Shown piece after piece: positions 12,312 through 23,732 of a stretch of 64,000 nt of DNA. A program made the translations under genes and the position numbers. Each line of letters starts with the position of its first letter. Position 1 is the first letter of the stretch. The stretch is from positions 31,999,175 through 32,063,174 of the forward strand of contig OZ018327.1 in NCBI GenBank assembly GCA_963969495.1, in the 5' to 3' direction. The notes beneath the pieces were generated by a model that saw only the letters and a list, made by a program, of their open reading frames with translations, did no database searches and had not been told where the DNA came from. The DNA comes from Ceratothoa steindachneri. Lineage: Eukaryota > Arthropoda > Malacostraca > Isopoda > Cymothoidae.

Positions 12312-13030
12312 GTGTGAACAAAGTGAAACGTAGAAATGACTCACTCTGACCCATTGTAGAGAAAAAAGACATGTAAACAAACCGTGTGAACATTGTGAAA
12401 CGTAGGATTCTCTAACTCTGTATGTTGGACGAAAAAACGTGAAGATAAACATGCGAAACGTATGATTGTATTTCTTTGATATGTTGCAAATAAAACCTCA
12501 ATATAAAGGTGGGAACATTGTGAAACGTTAACTTTTTTTGTTCTCGTATGCGAAAAAATAGTGAACATTGTGAAATGTAAGTTTGTCTTGCTCTGGTATG
12601 TTGCACATAAAATGAACATAATGGTGTGAACATTGTGAAACGTAGGATTGTCTGGTTCTCCTATGTTGCACATAAAGTGAACATAAGGGGGAGAACATTG
12701 TGAAACTTAAGATGGTCTTGCTCTGGTAGGTTGCACATAAAATTAACATAAAGGTGTGAACTTTGTGAAACGTAGGATGGTCTTGATCTGGTATGTAGCA
12801 CATAAAATGAACATAAAGGTGCGAACATTGTGAAACGTAGGATGGTCTTGCTCTGGTATGTTGCACATAAATTGACCATAAAGGTGTAAACATTGTGAAA
12901 CGTAGGATTGTTGTAAAAAAACAACAACTTGAACATAAACATGTAAACATTGGGAAACGTAAGAGTGCCTTAATCTGATCTGTTGCAGAGAAATTGAGAA
13001 CATAAAAGATGCGAACATTGTGAAACGTGT
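12312..13030. repeat. About 65-bp tandem array, about 11 copies
   Basis: Each unit contains GTGAACATTGTGAAACGTAG, then TCTTGCTCTGGTATGTTGC and ACATAAAATGAACATAAAGG. Copies are well conserved in the middle and shortened or mutated at both edges. Confidence 0.95.
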
Positions 13031-13890
13031 CCTGGATTGTCTCTCCATTGTTTTGAGGTGTTCTTTAAAGGAAATGGTTGCCACCTTTATCAGATTCTTA
13101 GCTGTTCGAATCTTTAGGGACGTCACCCATGTCTGCAGGTGTCCTGGAGATTAAAGATCCCAGGTAGCTTTAGGAAACCTTTGCCAGGTAGTGAACTTCA
13201 AGGACATCTGGGTCCTGTATCTTGAGTACTACAATGAATGCGAGGAATTGCTGGATGCTACAGGAAAGGCTGATCATACTGGTTCCTTTCGTAATTCTGG
13301 TATACCTATATAGTAGAATGTCTAGTATTGAGAAAACTGGCTTGGTCACTTCGGACCACCACTTTACGAACTCAAGGTCATGAGCATTGTAGACACAATG
13401 CCTAATGCTCCAAGTAGTTTACTCTTATGTTTGCTTGTTCTTATATTTGTTCCAGCAATCACAAAACACGCTAATTTTAGTAATTTGTTCATGTTCCCAC
13501 TAGCGTAAATTTTGTTCTTGTCATCACGAGAACAAAGTATGTTCAGTCAGTTCTTTGTGTTATCACCCAAACTAGTTTACATTTGTTCCATCGTTGTTCT
13601 CACTGTCAGATAGCCCCGATAGTATTTGTTCGTACGTTGGAGTGCTACTATCCATTTTACGAACACTGTCCTCAATAATGGTATTTGATTACCCCGAACC
13701 TGGTCCTCAGAGTTGACAAATTTGTTGTTGAAGTATCTCCTCTCTCTGACATTTTCATTATTTCTATTTTTTATTACACCTTTTCTTTCTATGTCTGTCT
13801 CTTCCCGTTTTCTCCTACTCAGTCAAAATGCCTCCGATGGTCGGAGCAGATGCTTTTCTTTTTCCTCGAAATCTTGTGGATTAGTCTGCT
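13031..13890. other. Gene-free interval
   Basis: No conserved coding sequence. Weak spaced repeats of TTTGTTC and GAACA occur at 13430-13640. Confidence 0.4.
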
Positions 13891-14250
13891 CAATAGTTCA
13901 ATTAGTCAATTAGTGCAGATGGTTAAACTAATCAAAATAGTTAATTAGCCCAACTATTCCAATTAGTCAATTAAATAGTTCAACAAATCAAATTAGTTAA
14001 TTAGTTCTTCTATACGAATTAGCTAATTGGTTTAAATAATCCAATTGAATAAGGTAGTTTAAACTAGTTCAATTAACTTAGCTAATTCAATTAGTTCAAC
14101 GAGTTTAATTAGTTCGTATAATCAGTTAACTAGTCAAATAGTTTATCTAATCTAATTAATTGATTACTTTAATCTATTTAGCTAAAATAGTTCGACTAGT
14201 CCAATTGATTAATCATTAGCTTGAGTTGTATTTGTACAATAGTTTAATTG
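13890..14250. repeat. Degenerate TTAGTTCAATTAG-type array
   Basis: About 360 bp of variants of TTAGTTCAATTAGTCAATTA with irregular spacing. Confidence 0.8.
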
Positions 14251-14289
14251 GTCTCAATACCTGAGAGGAGATACATCTTTTGCCTTACT

Positions 14290-14745
14290 CCAGCGGGTTT
14301 CTTGGGCCATTTTCATTAACACGTTTCTTGGGCCATTTTCGCCAGCACGTTTCTTGGGCCATTTTCACCAACACGTTTCTTGGGACATTTTCACCAACAC
14401 GTTTCTTGGGCCATTTTCGACAGCACGTTTCTTAGGTAATTTTCACCAACACGTTTATTGGGCCATTTTCACCAACACGTTTATTGGGCCATTTTCACCA
14501 ACACGTTTCTTGGGCCATTTTCGCCAGCACGTTTCTTACGTCATTTTCACCAACACGTTTCTTTGGGCTTTTTATCCAAACGAGTTTCTTAGGTCACGTT
14601 TCCCAGCATTTTCTTATGTCATTTTCTTCAGCACGCTTCTTGGGTCATTTTTACTAGCAGACTTCTTGGGTCAATTTCTCCAGCAAGGTTCTTGGATCAT
14701 TTTCCCCAGCAAGTTTCTTGGGTCATCTTGGCCAGCAGTTTTCTT
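14290..14745. repeat. 26-bp tandem array, about 17 copies
   Basis: The unit reads ACACGTTTCTTGGGCCATTT then TCACCA. The first half is near-identical; the second half decays progressively toward 14745. Confidence 0.95.
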
Positions 14746-15279
14746 GAACCGTTGTCTTTTCGTTCAGTCCATTGGCAAGAAGTCGCCTCGTTCGACGGTC
14801 TTGTATAAGCTTGGCGCCATCTTGGTGCAATCCTTGTGCGATACGGATAAGTCATCCTTTTTTTATCGAACCATTTCCTTTGTTTATCTTTCTTTATCTT
14901 TGTTTATTTTGTTTTATCCGAGGATCGGTACGATTAGGTGCTCCCTCAAAGTCGTGGTATTTCCGCGTTTCGGATGAGTCGGAGAGGAGAGGAGGTACCA
15001 TCTTGCTCGCTGTGTCAAGCACGCATGGTAGTCTCCTATTTGGGTACCCTGGTATCTTCCAAGTATCTATTTTTTTTAGTCGAGGTTATTTTTCAACTGT
15101 GTTTCGCTTGCACCAAGTAGGGTCCTCTTTTAGAGACAGGTTATGTGCCCGTTATGTACCTCTTCATTTTGCCCGACTTAACCAGATTGGACGGAGAGGG
15201 TACACTGGTTCTTTCAATTACGAGTGCAACGAGTAGTCTCCTTCTTTGGATAATCGGGTCTTTTACATCGATTTACAAA
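14746..15279. other. Gene-free interval
   Basis: Open frames of up to about 200 aa start in the array and run on here, but no domain or motif is recognisable and no splice signals stand out. Confidence 0.4.
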
Positions 15280-15522
15280 CTTTTCTTCTTTTTCTCCTCC
15301 TCCTCCTTATTCCTCTTCCTCTTTTCTTCATTATTATTATTATTTCTTCTTCTCCTCCTCCTCCGTCTTTTTCTTCCTCTTTTCCTTTTCATTCTTCTTC
15401 TTCTTAGTATTATTATTATTATTATGAAAAGACTTCTTGAAGAGGCATAAACAAGATTAACTATCATTTTTATTATAATGAATTTTGAAATTATTTTGGG
15501 GATCGGACGTACAAGTGTTTCG

Positions 15523-15609
<87 letters not shown>

Positions 15610-15628
15610 TTCTCTCTCTCTCTCAATT
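15280..15628. repeat. CTT/CTC simple sequence, then (CT)n(TA)n(CT)n
   Basis: Pyrimidine-rich trinucleotide tract 15280-15425, then (CT)n at about 15529-15556, (TA)n at about 15560-15606, and (CT)n again to about 15625. Confidence 0.93.
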
Positions 15629-15984
15629 ACCCCCCTCCCCCATCTCCCTGTTCTCCTCGCGTGGCGCCAGTATACAGCAAGGTCATGCCTTCCCAGACAA
15701 AGTTAGGACGGGTCACGCAGATACGCGTGGGGTCAGGCAAGGTCAAGCAGAGTCAATCACGTGTTACTGATCTCCCTGACCCTGATTAGGGTAAGAAACG
15801 GGAGGGTAGGGCATTGTATGGGCGATGTGGGATTTGTAGGGGTGGGGGGGTAGAAAGAGTTCAAGTGAGTACAATAACAAATGAGAGAGTACAAGTCGGT
15901 ACAAACGGGAGAGTACAAGATCGAACGAAGAGCCTTAGTGAGTACGATTTAGTTCAAGGATACTTATATGTTGTATACATTGAG

Positions 15985-16950
15985 AATGTATGGAATTCCT
16001 GGAGATGTTTTAAATTGGGTGGCTGAAGAATAGAAAGCAATGGATTGATGTATTAATGAGGTCCCTCAGGGATCTGCTTTGAGTCCATTATTGTTCTTGG
16101 TTTACATTAACGACTTAGAGGTTGGTGTTCAAAGCAAAATGTCAGTGTTTAATGATGGTACGAAGTTAACAACCAGTGTAGGGGAACTACAAAGAAATTT
16201 CACAGTTCAAACTTATTTAAATTGACTAGTTTCATGGTTACATAAGTGGTAGATGATAGTGAACCTCCAACAAATGCAAAGGTGTTTAACTTGGCTACCA
16301 TAAGTTTAGTAATGAAATGGAAGGTTGATGGTTAGCTCCCCTGAAGATGTAAAGACTTAGGAGTAGTAATAGTTATTGAGGTTCTATAAGCAATGTTTAG
16401 GAGGCTAGAAATAAGGAAATGGGGGTATTAGACTTGATCGATAGAAATGTTAGTTATAAAAACAATGAAGTTATTCTTAAGCTATATAACTCGTGTGTTA
16501 AGCCACACTTGGAAAATTGTATTCAGGCAAGGTTCCTACATTACAGGCAGGATAGAAACATTCTAGAGGCAGTGCAGGGAAGAATGACAAAAATAATACC
16601 TTCCTTGAGGCACCTTGATTATAGAGATTGGTTGAAGGCATATCCTCATTTGAAAGGTGCCCAATGGCTTATAAGAGCCACCTTTTTAAACTGTTTAAGA
16701 CGATTGATAAATTAGAAATAGGCCATTTTTCGAGCTGGAAACTGGTGATAGGATCTAGATGTAGGCTTGAGGAAATATTATTTCAGTAAAAGAGACCTGG
16801 ATTCTTAGAATGTATTGCATAGTAATGTACATACCTTTAGTTTGACATCTTTTAAAGGAAAGCTAGACGAGTATAGTGGGGAAGAGCCTATTATAAAGAA
16901 CCTGATTTTGCAGACTTATATGTTTTGATTTTGAAGTTAAATATTTGTAT
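15985..16950 (+). pseudogene. LINE family B reverse transcriptase fragment (+ strand)
   Basis: Reading on the + strand: IPGDVLNWVAEE, VPQGSALSPLLFLVYINDLE (from 16061), FNDGTKL at 16148-16168 in place of the catalytic FADD, then VSYKNNEVILKLYNSCVKPH and VQGRMTKIIPSLRHLDYRDW (16419-16715), and a diverged C-terminal KGKLDEY near 16860. Stops (for example in the palm) and loss of the second catalytic Asp show it is dead. It resembles the copies at 18400-20090 and 31400-31990. Confidence 0.8.
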
Positions 16951-17164
16951 TATAAATTCAATATGACGAACCTACTGATCGATGGTTGATAACGCAATAC
17001 AATGGATGTGGATTATACTCTGTTGGTGGCTTGATAATTTTTGGACTATTCTTACTGGCATGACCTTGAAAGGTCTTCGTGTCTTTTTCATCCTTTATTT
17101 GTATATTATGTTATACTTGGTAGTAAATATTATTAAAAATAGTGCGTAGGAGTAGAGTTAAAAA

Positions 17165-17262
17165 AACGTAGATATAACAGGGTGATTTAAGACATTACGT
17201 TGATGGAATATACCTGGACTTCCGCAAGGCTTTTGAGAGTTCTTTCTCTGAGATTATTATGA
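17165..17262 (+). pseudogene. LINE reverse transcriptase scrap (IYLDFRKAFES)
   Basis: VDGIYLDFRKAFES on the + strand is the RT block that normally reads DFxKAFDTV. It stops abruptly where the DNA transposon end begins at about 17263. Confidence 0.65.
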
Positions 17263-17690
17263 TCGGTCATCCGAAAAGTTCGTATCGTAAATAAAGAAGC
17301 AAATTTTGACACGAAAAGTAATAAGAAGAAAAGAGGAACAATATAACAATTTCAAACACATGTACTGGTTTTAGTGTATTCACTTTCATTGACAAACACA
17401 TCGAGAAGGTCTGTATGAACACAATATCAAACACATGTACTGGTTTTAGTGTATGTATGAACATCATTTGGGGAGAACATTTGACGCGCCACTTCGTGAA
17501 TGATATTTTAGAAAACTGTGCTTTGGTGTTTGTTGCAATGGCTGACCGAACAGCGTCTTTCAACCTGTCGGGAATTCTGTTATAGCTTTTGCGAAACTCT
17601 CTCCTTGATAACACCCAGCAGAGTGTGGTCGCAAGAAGCGAGGTCTGGACTTCCGGGAGGTCAATCGAGAGGTGCTGCAAGGTAAGATAA
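17263..17690 (-). pseudogene. Tc1/mariner-superfamily transposon 3' end, decayed
   Basis: The left edge (GGTCATCCGAAAAGTTCGTA) looks like a terminal repeat of this superfamily. On the - strand, SPDLASC and LLGVIKERVSQ resemble the last transposase block of this superfamily, but only through frameshifts. A segment (ATGAAAGTG, ACTAAAACCAGTAC, TATATTGTTCCTC on the - strand) recurs at 23548-23640. A 76-bp direct repeat around AACACATGTACTGGTTTTAG lies at 17355 and 17430. Confidence 0.6.
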
Positions 17691-17842
17691 CATAATTCAA
17701 CGGATGAGAAAAGCCACAATGGCCTATCAGAGGTCATCCGAATCAAACAAAACCCTAAACTGCGTCTATAAGATCGCGTCTGAAAAGCATCATGGCTTGT
17801 CGAAAAACCCTAAATCATGCAATACACTATCATATATATATT

Positions 17843-17966
17843 TGCAAAAAATCCCACATGAAAATAAAAGGCGAATTCAAACTACTTTCGAACTTATTCA
17901 GTTCATTATCAACAAGTTCGAAAGTACTTGGAATCCGCCTTTCATTTTCTTGTGGGATTTTTTGCA
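17843..17966. mobile_element. Hairpin (foldback) element next to (AT)n, copy 1
   Basis: Long inverted arms: TGCAAAAAATCCCACATGAA on the left and its near complement ending GTGGGATTTTTTGCA on the right, with TTCGAA-containing inner arms and a short loop. It is followed by TATTGCTCTACTCACGCGCT and then (AT)n. The same arrangement occurs at 40623-40838. Confidence 0.85.
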
Positions 17967-18008
17967 TATATTGCTCTACTCACGCGCTACTTTGTGAGTT
18001 TCTCATAT

Positions 18009-18012
<4 letters not shown>

Positions 18013-18063
<51 letters not shown>
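18013..18063. repeat. (AT)n microsatellite
   Basis: About 25 uninterrupted AT dinucleotides. Confidence 0.98.
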
Positions 18064-18064
<1 letters not shown>

Positions 18065-18669
18065 TATGGTCTTTAACAAAATCTGCATACAAGAGAGACT
18101 GATAACTATTTAAACTATATACAACTTGATATTACAATATAAAATTTGCCCCAATCCACCTTAAAAACCATCCTAACCTACCCTTCCCATATACCCATCT
18201 AACCTGCGCTTGAAAAACATTTAAATTTGACTGCTTATTGTCTCCTCTGATAAACCATTCCACTAATCTACCACTCTGTCAGTAAAATGATTGTTCCTCA
18301 CGTCCAACCTACACCTCTGTTCTAGTAATTTTCAAGTGGGGACCTCTAGTCCTCTTACTACCATTCAACTCCAATCACTTGCTATAATCCCCCCTCCCTC
18401 AAACTTCTATACCTCAGAACAAATGTTAAAGTGCTCAATCCTATCCCATATTTAGCACCTTCAACCTATCTACATTTTTAATGTGCTTAAGCGAAGGTAA
18501 CATCCTTGTTACCCTCCTTTGCAGGTTGATATCATGTCTAAATTGTGGGGAAGATGTTTGTATACAGTACTCTAAATGTGGCCTAACATATGAGTTATGT
18601 AGTTTAAGGGTAACCTCCTTACTTTTGTAACTAAGATTCATCTTAATGGAGCTGAACGCTCTATTTTTA

Positions 18670-18826
18670 GTCGCGTGTAAGCAACTCTACATATATATTA
18701 CTATGTCGGTTCGTAGGTAGGTCGGTTATATGGTAAGCATTTTACTTTTCAATGAGTTTTGAAAGTTTTGAAGATCGTAAGGTCAGGTCATGAGTTCATA
18801 ATTCAGAATAATTGAGAGCACGCGAC
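18670..18826. mobile_element. TTA-flanked MITE, copy 2, nested in LINE B
   Basis: Terminal inverted repeats GTCGCGTG and CACGCGAC, with TTA on both sides (18667-18669 and 18827-18829). It is 157 bp, a deletion form of the ~262-bp copy at 54988. It lies between two RT blocks of LINE B. Confidence 0.82.
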
Positions 18827-20106
18827 TTAAGTCTGTTGACCGTGTTTTGCCTCACTACACTACTTAGATACATAAATGAACTATCTACAACTACTGAAGT
18901 CTCTATTATTTATTTCCACGTAAATAACTGTACATATTTTAAGGTTAAAATTCATCTACCACTTTTGTGCCCAACCTACTAACTTATTTGAGTCATTCTG
19001 CACTTTAAAGTTTGCCTTAATTTCATATACTATATTTGCCAATTTTGTGTCAACAACGAAAATTGACACTTTATTATTTACAGCCTCCCCAAGATCACTT
19101 ATATAAACTGGGAATAATAAAGGGCCTAGAACTGATATCTGGGGTACGCCACTGATAACGTCCCTCCACTGTGACCTCACCCACTTCAGCACAACTCTCG
19201 TTTCCTGTCTTTCAGCCATTCAGTTCTCCAATTCAAAACTTTACCACATACCCCATGCATTTTTAATTTATGAACTAGTCTCCTATGTGGAACCTTATCA
19301 AAAACTTAGCTAAAATCTAAGTAAATTACATCAACATTCTCTTCCTTATCTAATTGTTTAGTAACAATCCATAAAATCCAGTAAATTTGTTAAACACGAT
19401 CTACCTCTTCTAAACCCCTGCTGAGCATCATTTATCAAACTACCTCTTTCTAGATGCTCAAAAATCCCTTCCTTAGATACCTTCTCAAGAATTTTACAAA
19501 CGATAGAAGTTAAGCTTACCAGCCTAAAGTTATTTGGGTCCTCTTTACTTCTCTTTTAAAAAATTTGGCACTACATTCGCTAATTTCCAAACATTAGGCA
19601 TTTCTCCAAACTCTAGTGATCTAGTATACATCTTCTCAAGAGCTACTGCAATACTATCTACACCTTCTTTGAGTAACCTAGAATGAATGTTGTGTGAGCC
19701 AGATGACTTACTAGTATTTAACCCCAATATAAACCCTTTAATTATCTCCCTGTTCACATTAATGGTACTCAACACTACTTCTCTTGACCTACAATTATCG
19801 CCAATTAATCTATGTGGATCGTCTTCTGTAAATACTGAAGAAAAATGATGATTAAAAACCTCTATTATTTCCTCATTAGATTCTTTCAAAACCTATTCAT
19901 ACCTAATAGGCCCTATTTTATCTCTACTCGATTTGTTATTGATTCTAGTCCTATTCTGTCTAAGGATTAACAACTGGAGATTGATATTCTGGAAGTCTCG
20001 TGGAATTTGGACTACTTCTGTCAGTTGATCGCGCTTTCTTCCTCCAGTCTCTCGCGACAGGAGACCGAGCTCATGCAATCGAAGTTTACGTACCTTTTTG
20101 GATATT

Positions 20107-20107
<1 letters not shown>

Positions 20108-20163
<56 letters not shown>
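20108..20163. repeat. (AT)n microsatellite
   Basis: About 27 AT dinucleotides at the 5' edge of the LINE B copy. Confidence 0.98.
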
Positions 20164-20165
<2 letters not shown>

Positions 20166-20879
20166 TGAGAAATATAGTAGTAGAGGTGTTTAATAGGAGA
20201 AAATAGTGGGGAAATTTAGGGAAATAATAAGAAAGTGAAATGAAAGTAGAATGAAAGACAAATCCCCGGTGAAACGTTTTGTTTTCGTTTTTTTTGGTAT
20301 TGAGTATATAGAATATGTAAGGCTCAGTTTCGCGACCCTCTCTTCTTCCCTTTGAAGCTGTTCAATGTCGTTTAGAAGGCTCGGGGGGGGGGGGAGCCAA
20401 AACTGAACCGAGTACTCTGTCAAACCAACGAGTTATACAAGGACAGCGCAATTTCCTTGTTTCCATAACCGTCTCTTTATCTAACCTAACAGACAGACAA
20501 CCGATAGATAGAGACATGAATAATAAGATCCCACAAACGTGTTCCTTCTCCTCGAAAGGAGGAACTCCCTCTCGTTCCATTCCAGGCGATTTAATCCCTC
20601 GAATCAGACATTGCCGCATAGACGAATCTTCGGCGGCGACGTCTGTACAAAGCGGCAAACGGATCCCTTAGGGTACCGAAATGACTACCCCTGCCCCTGC
20701 CCCCTTGCCCCCCTTCCCTCTGGGTATTAATTCCTGCCCTAAACAAGATTCCAGCAGTGTCGTCTGCCACCGAACAGGTAGTCCGTCCTTGAGGCTCGCT
20801 TTTAACAATGTGTACGTGAATAAATATAATCTCATGTGTGGCAATTGAAAGCTCGTGTGTACATGTAGGTAATGGAATC
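20164..20879. other. Gene-free interval
   Basis: No gene recognised. It contains a G tract at 20384-20393 and short unconvincing open frames on both strands. Confidence 0.4.
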
Positions 20880-21740
20880 TTACATGTTTAATCGATGTAC
20901 GTAAGAGTGTACGTATTTTTTTAATAAAAAAAGGAAATTCGTGTAAACAACGAAAACACTCATGAATTTAACATGCGGATTTGTTCGTACAGAACACGTA
21001 CATAAAGTACTTAAATATGAATCTGTTCGTACATGAGATGTGCATTTAAATACAAATTTATTCGTACCTAATAGAACGTAGTATAATACGTCTTTGTTCG
21101 TAGATAAGAACACGGCTTCAAAATAAGAGTTTGTTTGCACACGAGAACACGAGCTCAATCTAAGAAATAGTTCGCACATAGGAACACATTACTTCAAACA
21201 AGGAATTTGTTCGTATGTAAGAACACACTTAAAATGCTAAGTTGCTCTTATATATGAACTCAAATACGATTTTATTTGTACATATAAACATATAAGCTTA
21301 AAATACGAATACATTCGTACATGCGAACATATGAAATCAAAAGACGAATGCGTTTGTACATTAGAATATATACTTTATAAAATACGAGTTTGTTCGTACA
21401 TGACACATTAACTCGAAAATACAGATTTAGTCGTAAAATTACATAACTTTAAAATACAAGCAGGTTCATACATAAGGACACAAACTCAACATGTGATTTT
21501 TTAGGTACACGCGAACAAATGAGATCAAAATACTAATTCCTTATTTTATAAGAACACAACTGAAAAGACGAATTTGTTCGTATATGAGAAGACAATCAAA
21601 ACTACGAACATTTCAATGTATCAGACATACTTGAGAGTACAGACTCATCATCCGCAAGGAGCGAAATCACTGTAACATAGCCCTAAAGTATGGAGTATGT
21701 TCGTATTCATGAGCATATGTCCATATATACGAACATCGTT
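20880..21740. repeat. Degenerate array of GTTCGTACATGAGAACACA units
   Basis: About 45-50-bp diverged units contain TTTGTTCGTACATGAGAACA-like cores followed by AT-rich spacers ending AAATACGA. Around 17 cores can be followed across 850 bp. Confidence 0.8.
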
Positions 21741-22004
21741 TACTTTGCGCTGCTTTTACTCCCAACAACCGACTGGTGACATGTTCGATACTCGCAGGAA
21801 AAGAAAACCCCGAAAAAATGGGAGGATCTTTATGAATAGCTCCCAAAATTGGATCAACACGAGAACTTGTGTGGTTGGATCGAGCATGAAAAGATCAATG
21901 CTCAGACCAAACCGTATCACCCCCAAATACCGGGATTACCAAAGGGTGTTATAATAATATCATAAATACGGTCGTACAAGAGTGTAGGTATCCAGTAATG
22001 CGAA
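21741..22004. other. Gene-free interval
   Basis: A short open frame at 21697-21954 continues out of the array; no motif recognised. Confidence 0.35.
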
Positions 22005-22640
22005 GAACTCGACGGGACTTGATTGAAGTCTTAAAGCCGGTAAAAGGTGATAATATGGCAAACATAGGTAAGGTTGTTATTTCTAGTGGGATACGATAGG
22101 ATACTTGGCAATGGGTTTAAGCTGGATAAGTTTAGGTTTAGAAAAGAGATTGGTTTACAAATCGAGTGGTAGATGATTGGAATAGGCCCAATAGTCATTT
22201 GATAGAAGCCTCCTCCCTGTGGAGTTGTAAGAATAGATTGATATAGGAGGATGATAGGTGGTGTACTGGATGTTATTGAGAGATGTAAGAACTTATAATA
22301 AGGTCCCGAACCCTCTTATATTCTGCACCTTACCAGTTAATGGGACAGAACCTGGTGATGGGAAGAGGGGCTGTCTCGTCGAGGCCTTTGGCAGACTCCT
22401 TTTCTCATACGTCGACTGAAAATTTGGCCTCGCATCGCTCTATTATAGTGAATGTGTATCTATCTCCGGTTCTATTCCTCGGAGGTGCATCCTGATGGGT
22501 TCGTTTTAGTTCGTGTCGTCGGGTGTACAAACTCGCGTTTACGAACAAAACTATCGAGGTCTGAACTTGGTGATGGGAACAGGAGCTGCCTCGTATTTGC
22601 AGGACTCTCTTTTTCTTATGTTAGCTTCTACTCAACAGGA
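22005..22640 (+). pseudogene. LINE family C (CR1-like) 3' end, copy 1
   Basis: Diverged C-terminal coding (GNGFKLDKFRF, RVVDDWNRPNSH, with stops) is followed by a conserved 3' tail: TAATGGGACAGAACCTGGTG, GGGGCTGTCTCGT, CAGACTCCTTTTCTCATACG. It then has a second, related tail block with GGAGCTGCCTCGTA. Matches 25625-26190 (inverted) and 45865-46545. Confidence 0.78.
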
Positions 22641-22867
22641 AGAGGAGGCGCTATATTTTGATTTATGAGAACTCTTAGGAGCACTGCAGAAAATTGCAAT
22701 ACGAGGCTCTTTAAAGAAATTTGTACTCATGAGATCGTTTTGTTCAAAATTTAGGGGCTTTTGAGAAAGAGCGGTCCCAATTAAGCCATATGGATCCCAC
22801 TATGGCCCATTTGAAGGATTAGAGGTCCCAGAAGAAGAAATAAGAAAGTAAAATGATACATTTATAG

Positions 22868-23060
22868 GTTAAATTAGGTTGGATTGTTGGGTTAGATTTA
22901 GTTAGTTAAATTTGCTAAGGTAAGGCTGGTTAGGTTAGGTTGGGTTATGCTAGGTTAGGTTAGATTAAAGGTTAGGTTAGGTTGAAGGTTAGGTTAGGTT
23001 AAAGGTTAGATTAGGGAGTTAGGTTAGGTTAGATTTGGTTTAGTTAAGTTCGCTTTGGTT
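22868..23060. repeat. Interstitial TTAGG-like telomeric repeat
   Basis: Degenerate runs of GGTTAGGTTAGGTT, broken by GAA and AAA triplets, over about 190 bp. A short reverse-orientation piece (CCTAACCTAA) lies at about 23119. TTAGG is the canonical arthropod telomere motif; here it is too degenerate to be an active telomere. Confidence 0.7.
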
Positions 23061-23404
23061 TGATGAGCCAGGGTAGGAAGTCAAGCAGCCTCATACACTG
23101 ACATAGATATAAATATTAACCTAACCTAAACACAGGGAATTTTAACCAACCACGCTAATACCCAAATACCCTTATCATCATTTCTGAAGAGTGGGTATGC
23201 GACACCAGCCCCACCCCTTTGGACAATAGGGTCTCCATATTTGCCCATTTGAAGAATGGCGTTCCAAGGCTCAGTTGGAAACGCTATTGTTCCAATTTCC
23301 AAAATTTGTACCTTCATATTTATGAGGGGGGAGGGGTCATATAATGCCCTCGTTGTTCAGTACCACAGAATATCCATACAGGACACAAGAATCTTAAACC
23401 ATTC

Positions 23405-23674
23405 TACAGGGTGGTCCGAAAGTCTTGCCTCACCTTATAAATATTATTCTAATTTTCTATTTCAAATGGCTGACACGAGCTCCTATTAGAAGAGAGGCTG
23501 ATTGCAAGCGTATGTGCGCATGGTCGTGTGTATTTTGGTGTTCATACACACCTTCTTAATGTGTTCGTCAATGAAAGTGAGTACATTAAAACCAGCACAG
23601 GTGTTTGATACTATTATATTGTTCCTCTATTGTTCTTATTAGTTTTCGGTAGGGAGTGATAACACTTTCGGCCC

Positions 23675-23676
<2 letters not shown>
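23405..23676. mobile_element. Internally deleted Tc1/mariner-superfamily element
   Basis: The left end (CAGGGTGGTCCGAAAGTCTT after TA) and right end (ACACTTTCGGCCC) are imperfect inverted repeats. The inner right part (GTCAATGAAAGTGAGTAC, TAAAACCAGCACAGG, TTGTTCCTC) matches the inverted element at 17263-17420. No transposase core remains. An (AT)n tract starts directly after the right end. Confidence 0.65.

Positions 23677-23678
<2 letters not shown>

Positions 23679-23731
<53 letters not shown>
23679..23731. repeat. (AT)n microsatellite
   Basis: About 26 AT dinucleotides abutting the transposon end. Confidence 0.98.

Positions 23732-23732
<1 letters not shown>

Larger units (their letters stand above)
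17695..20095 (-). pseudogene. LINE family B (CR1/jockey-like), long decayed copy with nested insertions
   Basis: Read on the - strand from 20095: a pre-RT region (NHHFSSVFTED, NTSKSSGSHNIHSRLL, 19545-19889), RT palm (GVPQISVLGPLLF then FVVDTKL instead of FADDTKL, 18956-19219), RT end (KEVTLKLHNSYVRPHLEYC, RRVTRMLPSLKH, 18441-18641) and a 3' UTR (AATTTGCCCC block, then GAGAAAAGCCACAATGGCC) to 17695. A MITE (18670-18826) sits between palm and RT end. A hairpin element with (AT)n (17843-18063) sits in the 3' UTR. Multiple stops and the lost FADD show it is inactive. Confidence 0.82.

Noticed and set aside
14354..14977. 207-aa frame starting in a 26-bp array
   Set aside because: 26 is not a multiple of three, and the frame is open only because the unit lacks stops; the part after the array has no recognisable motif.
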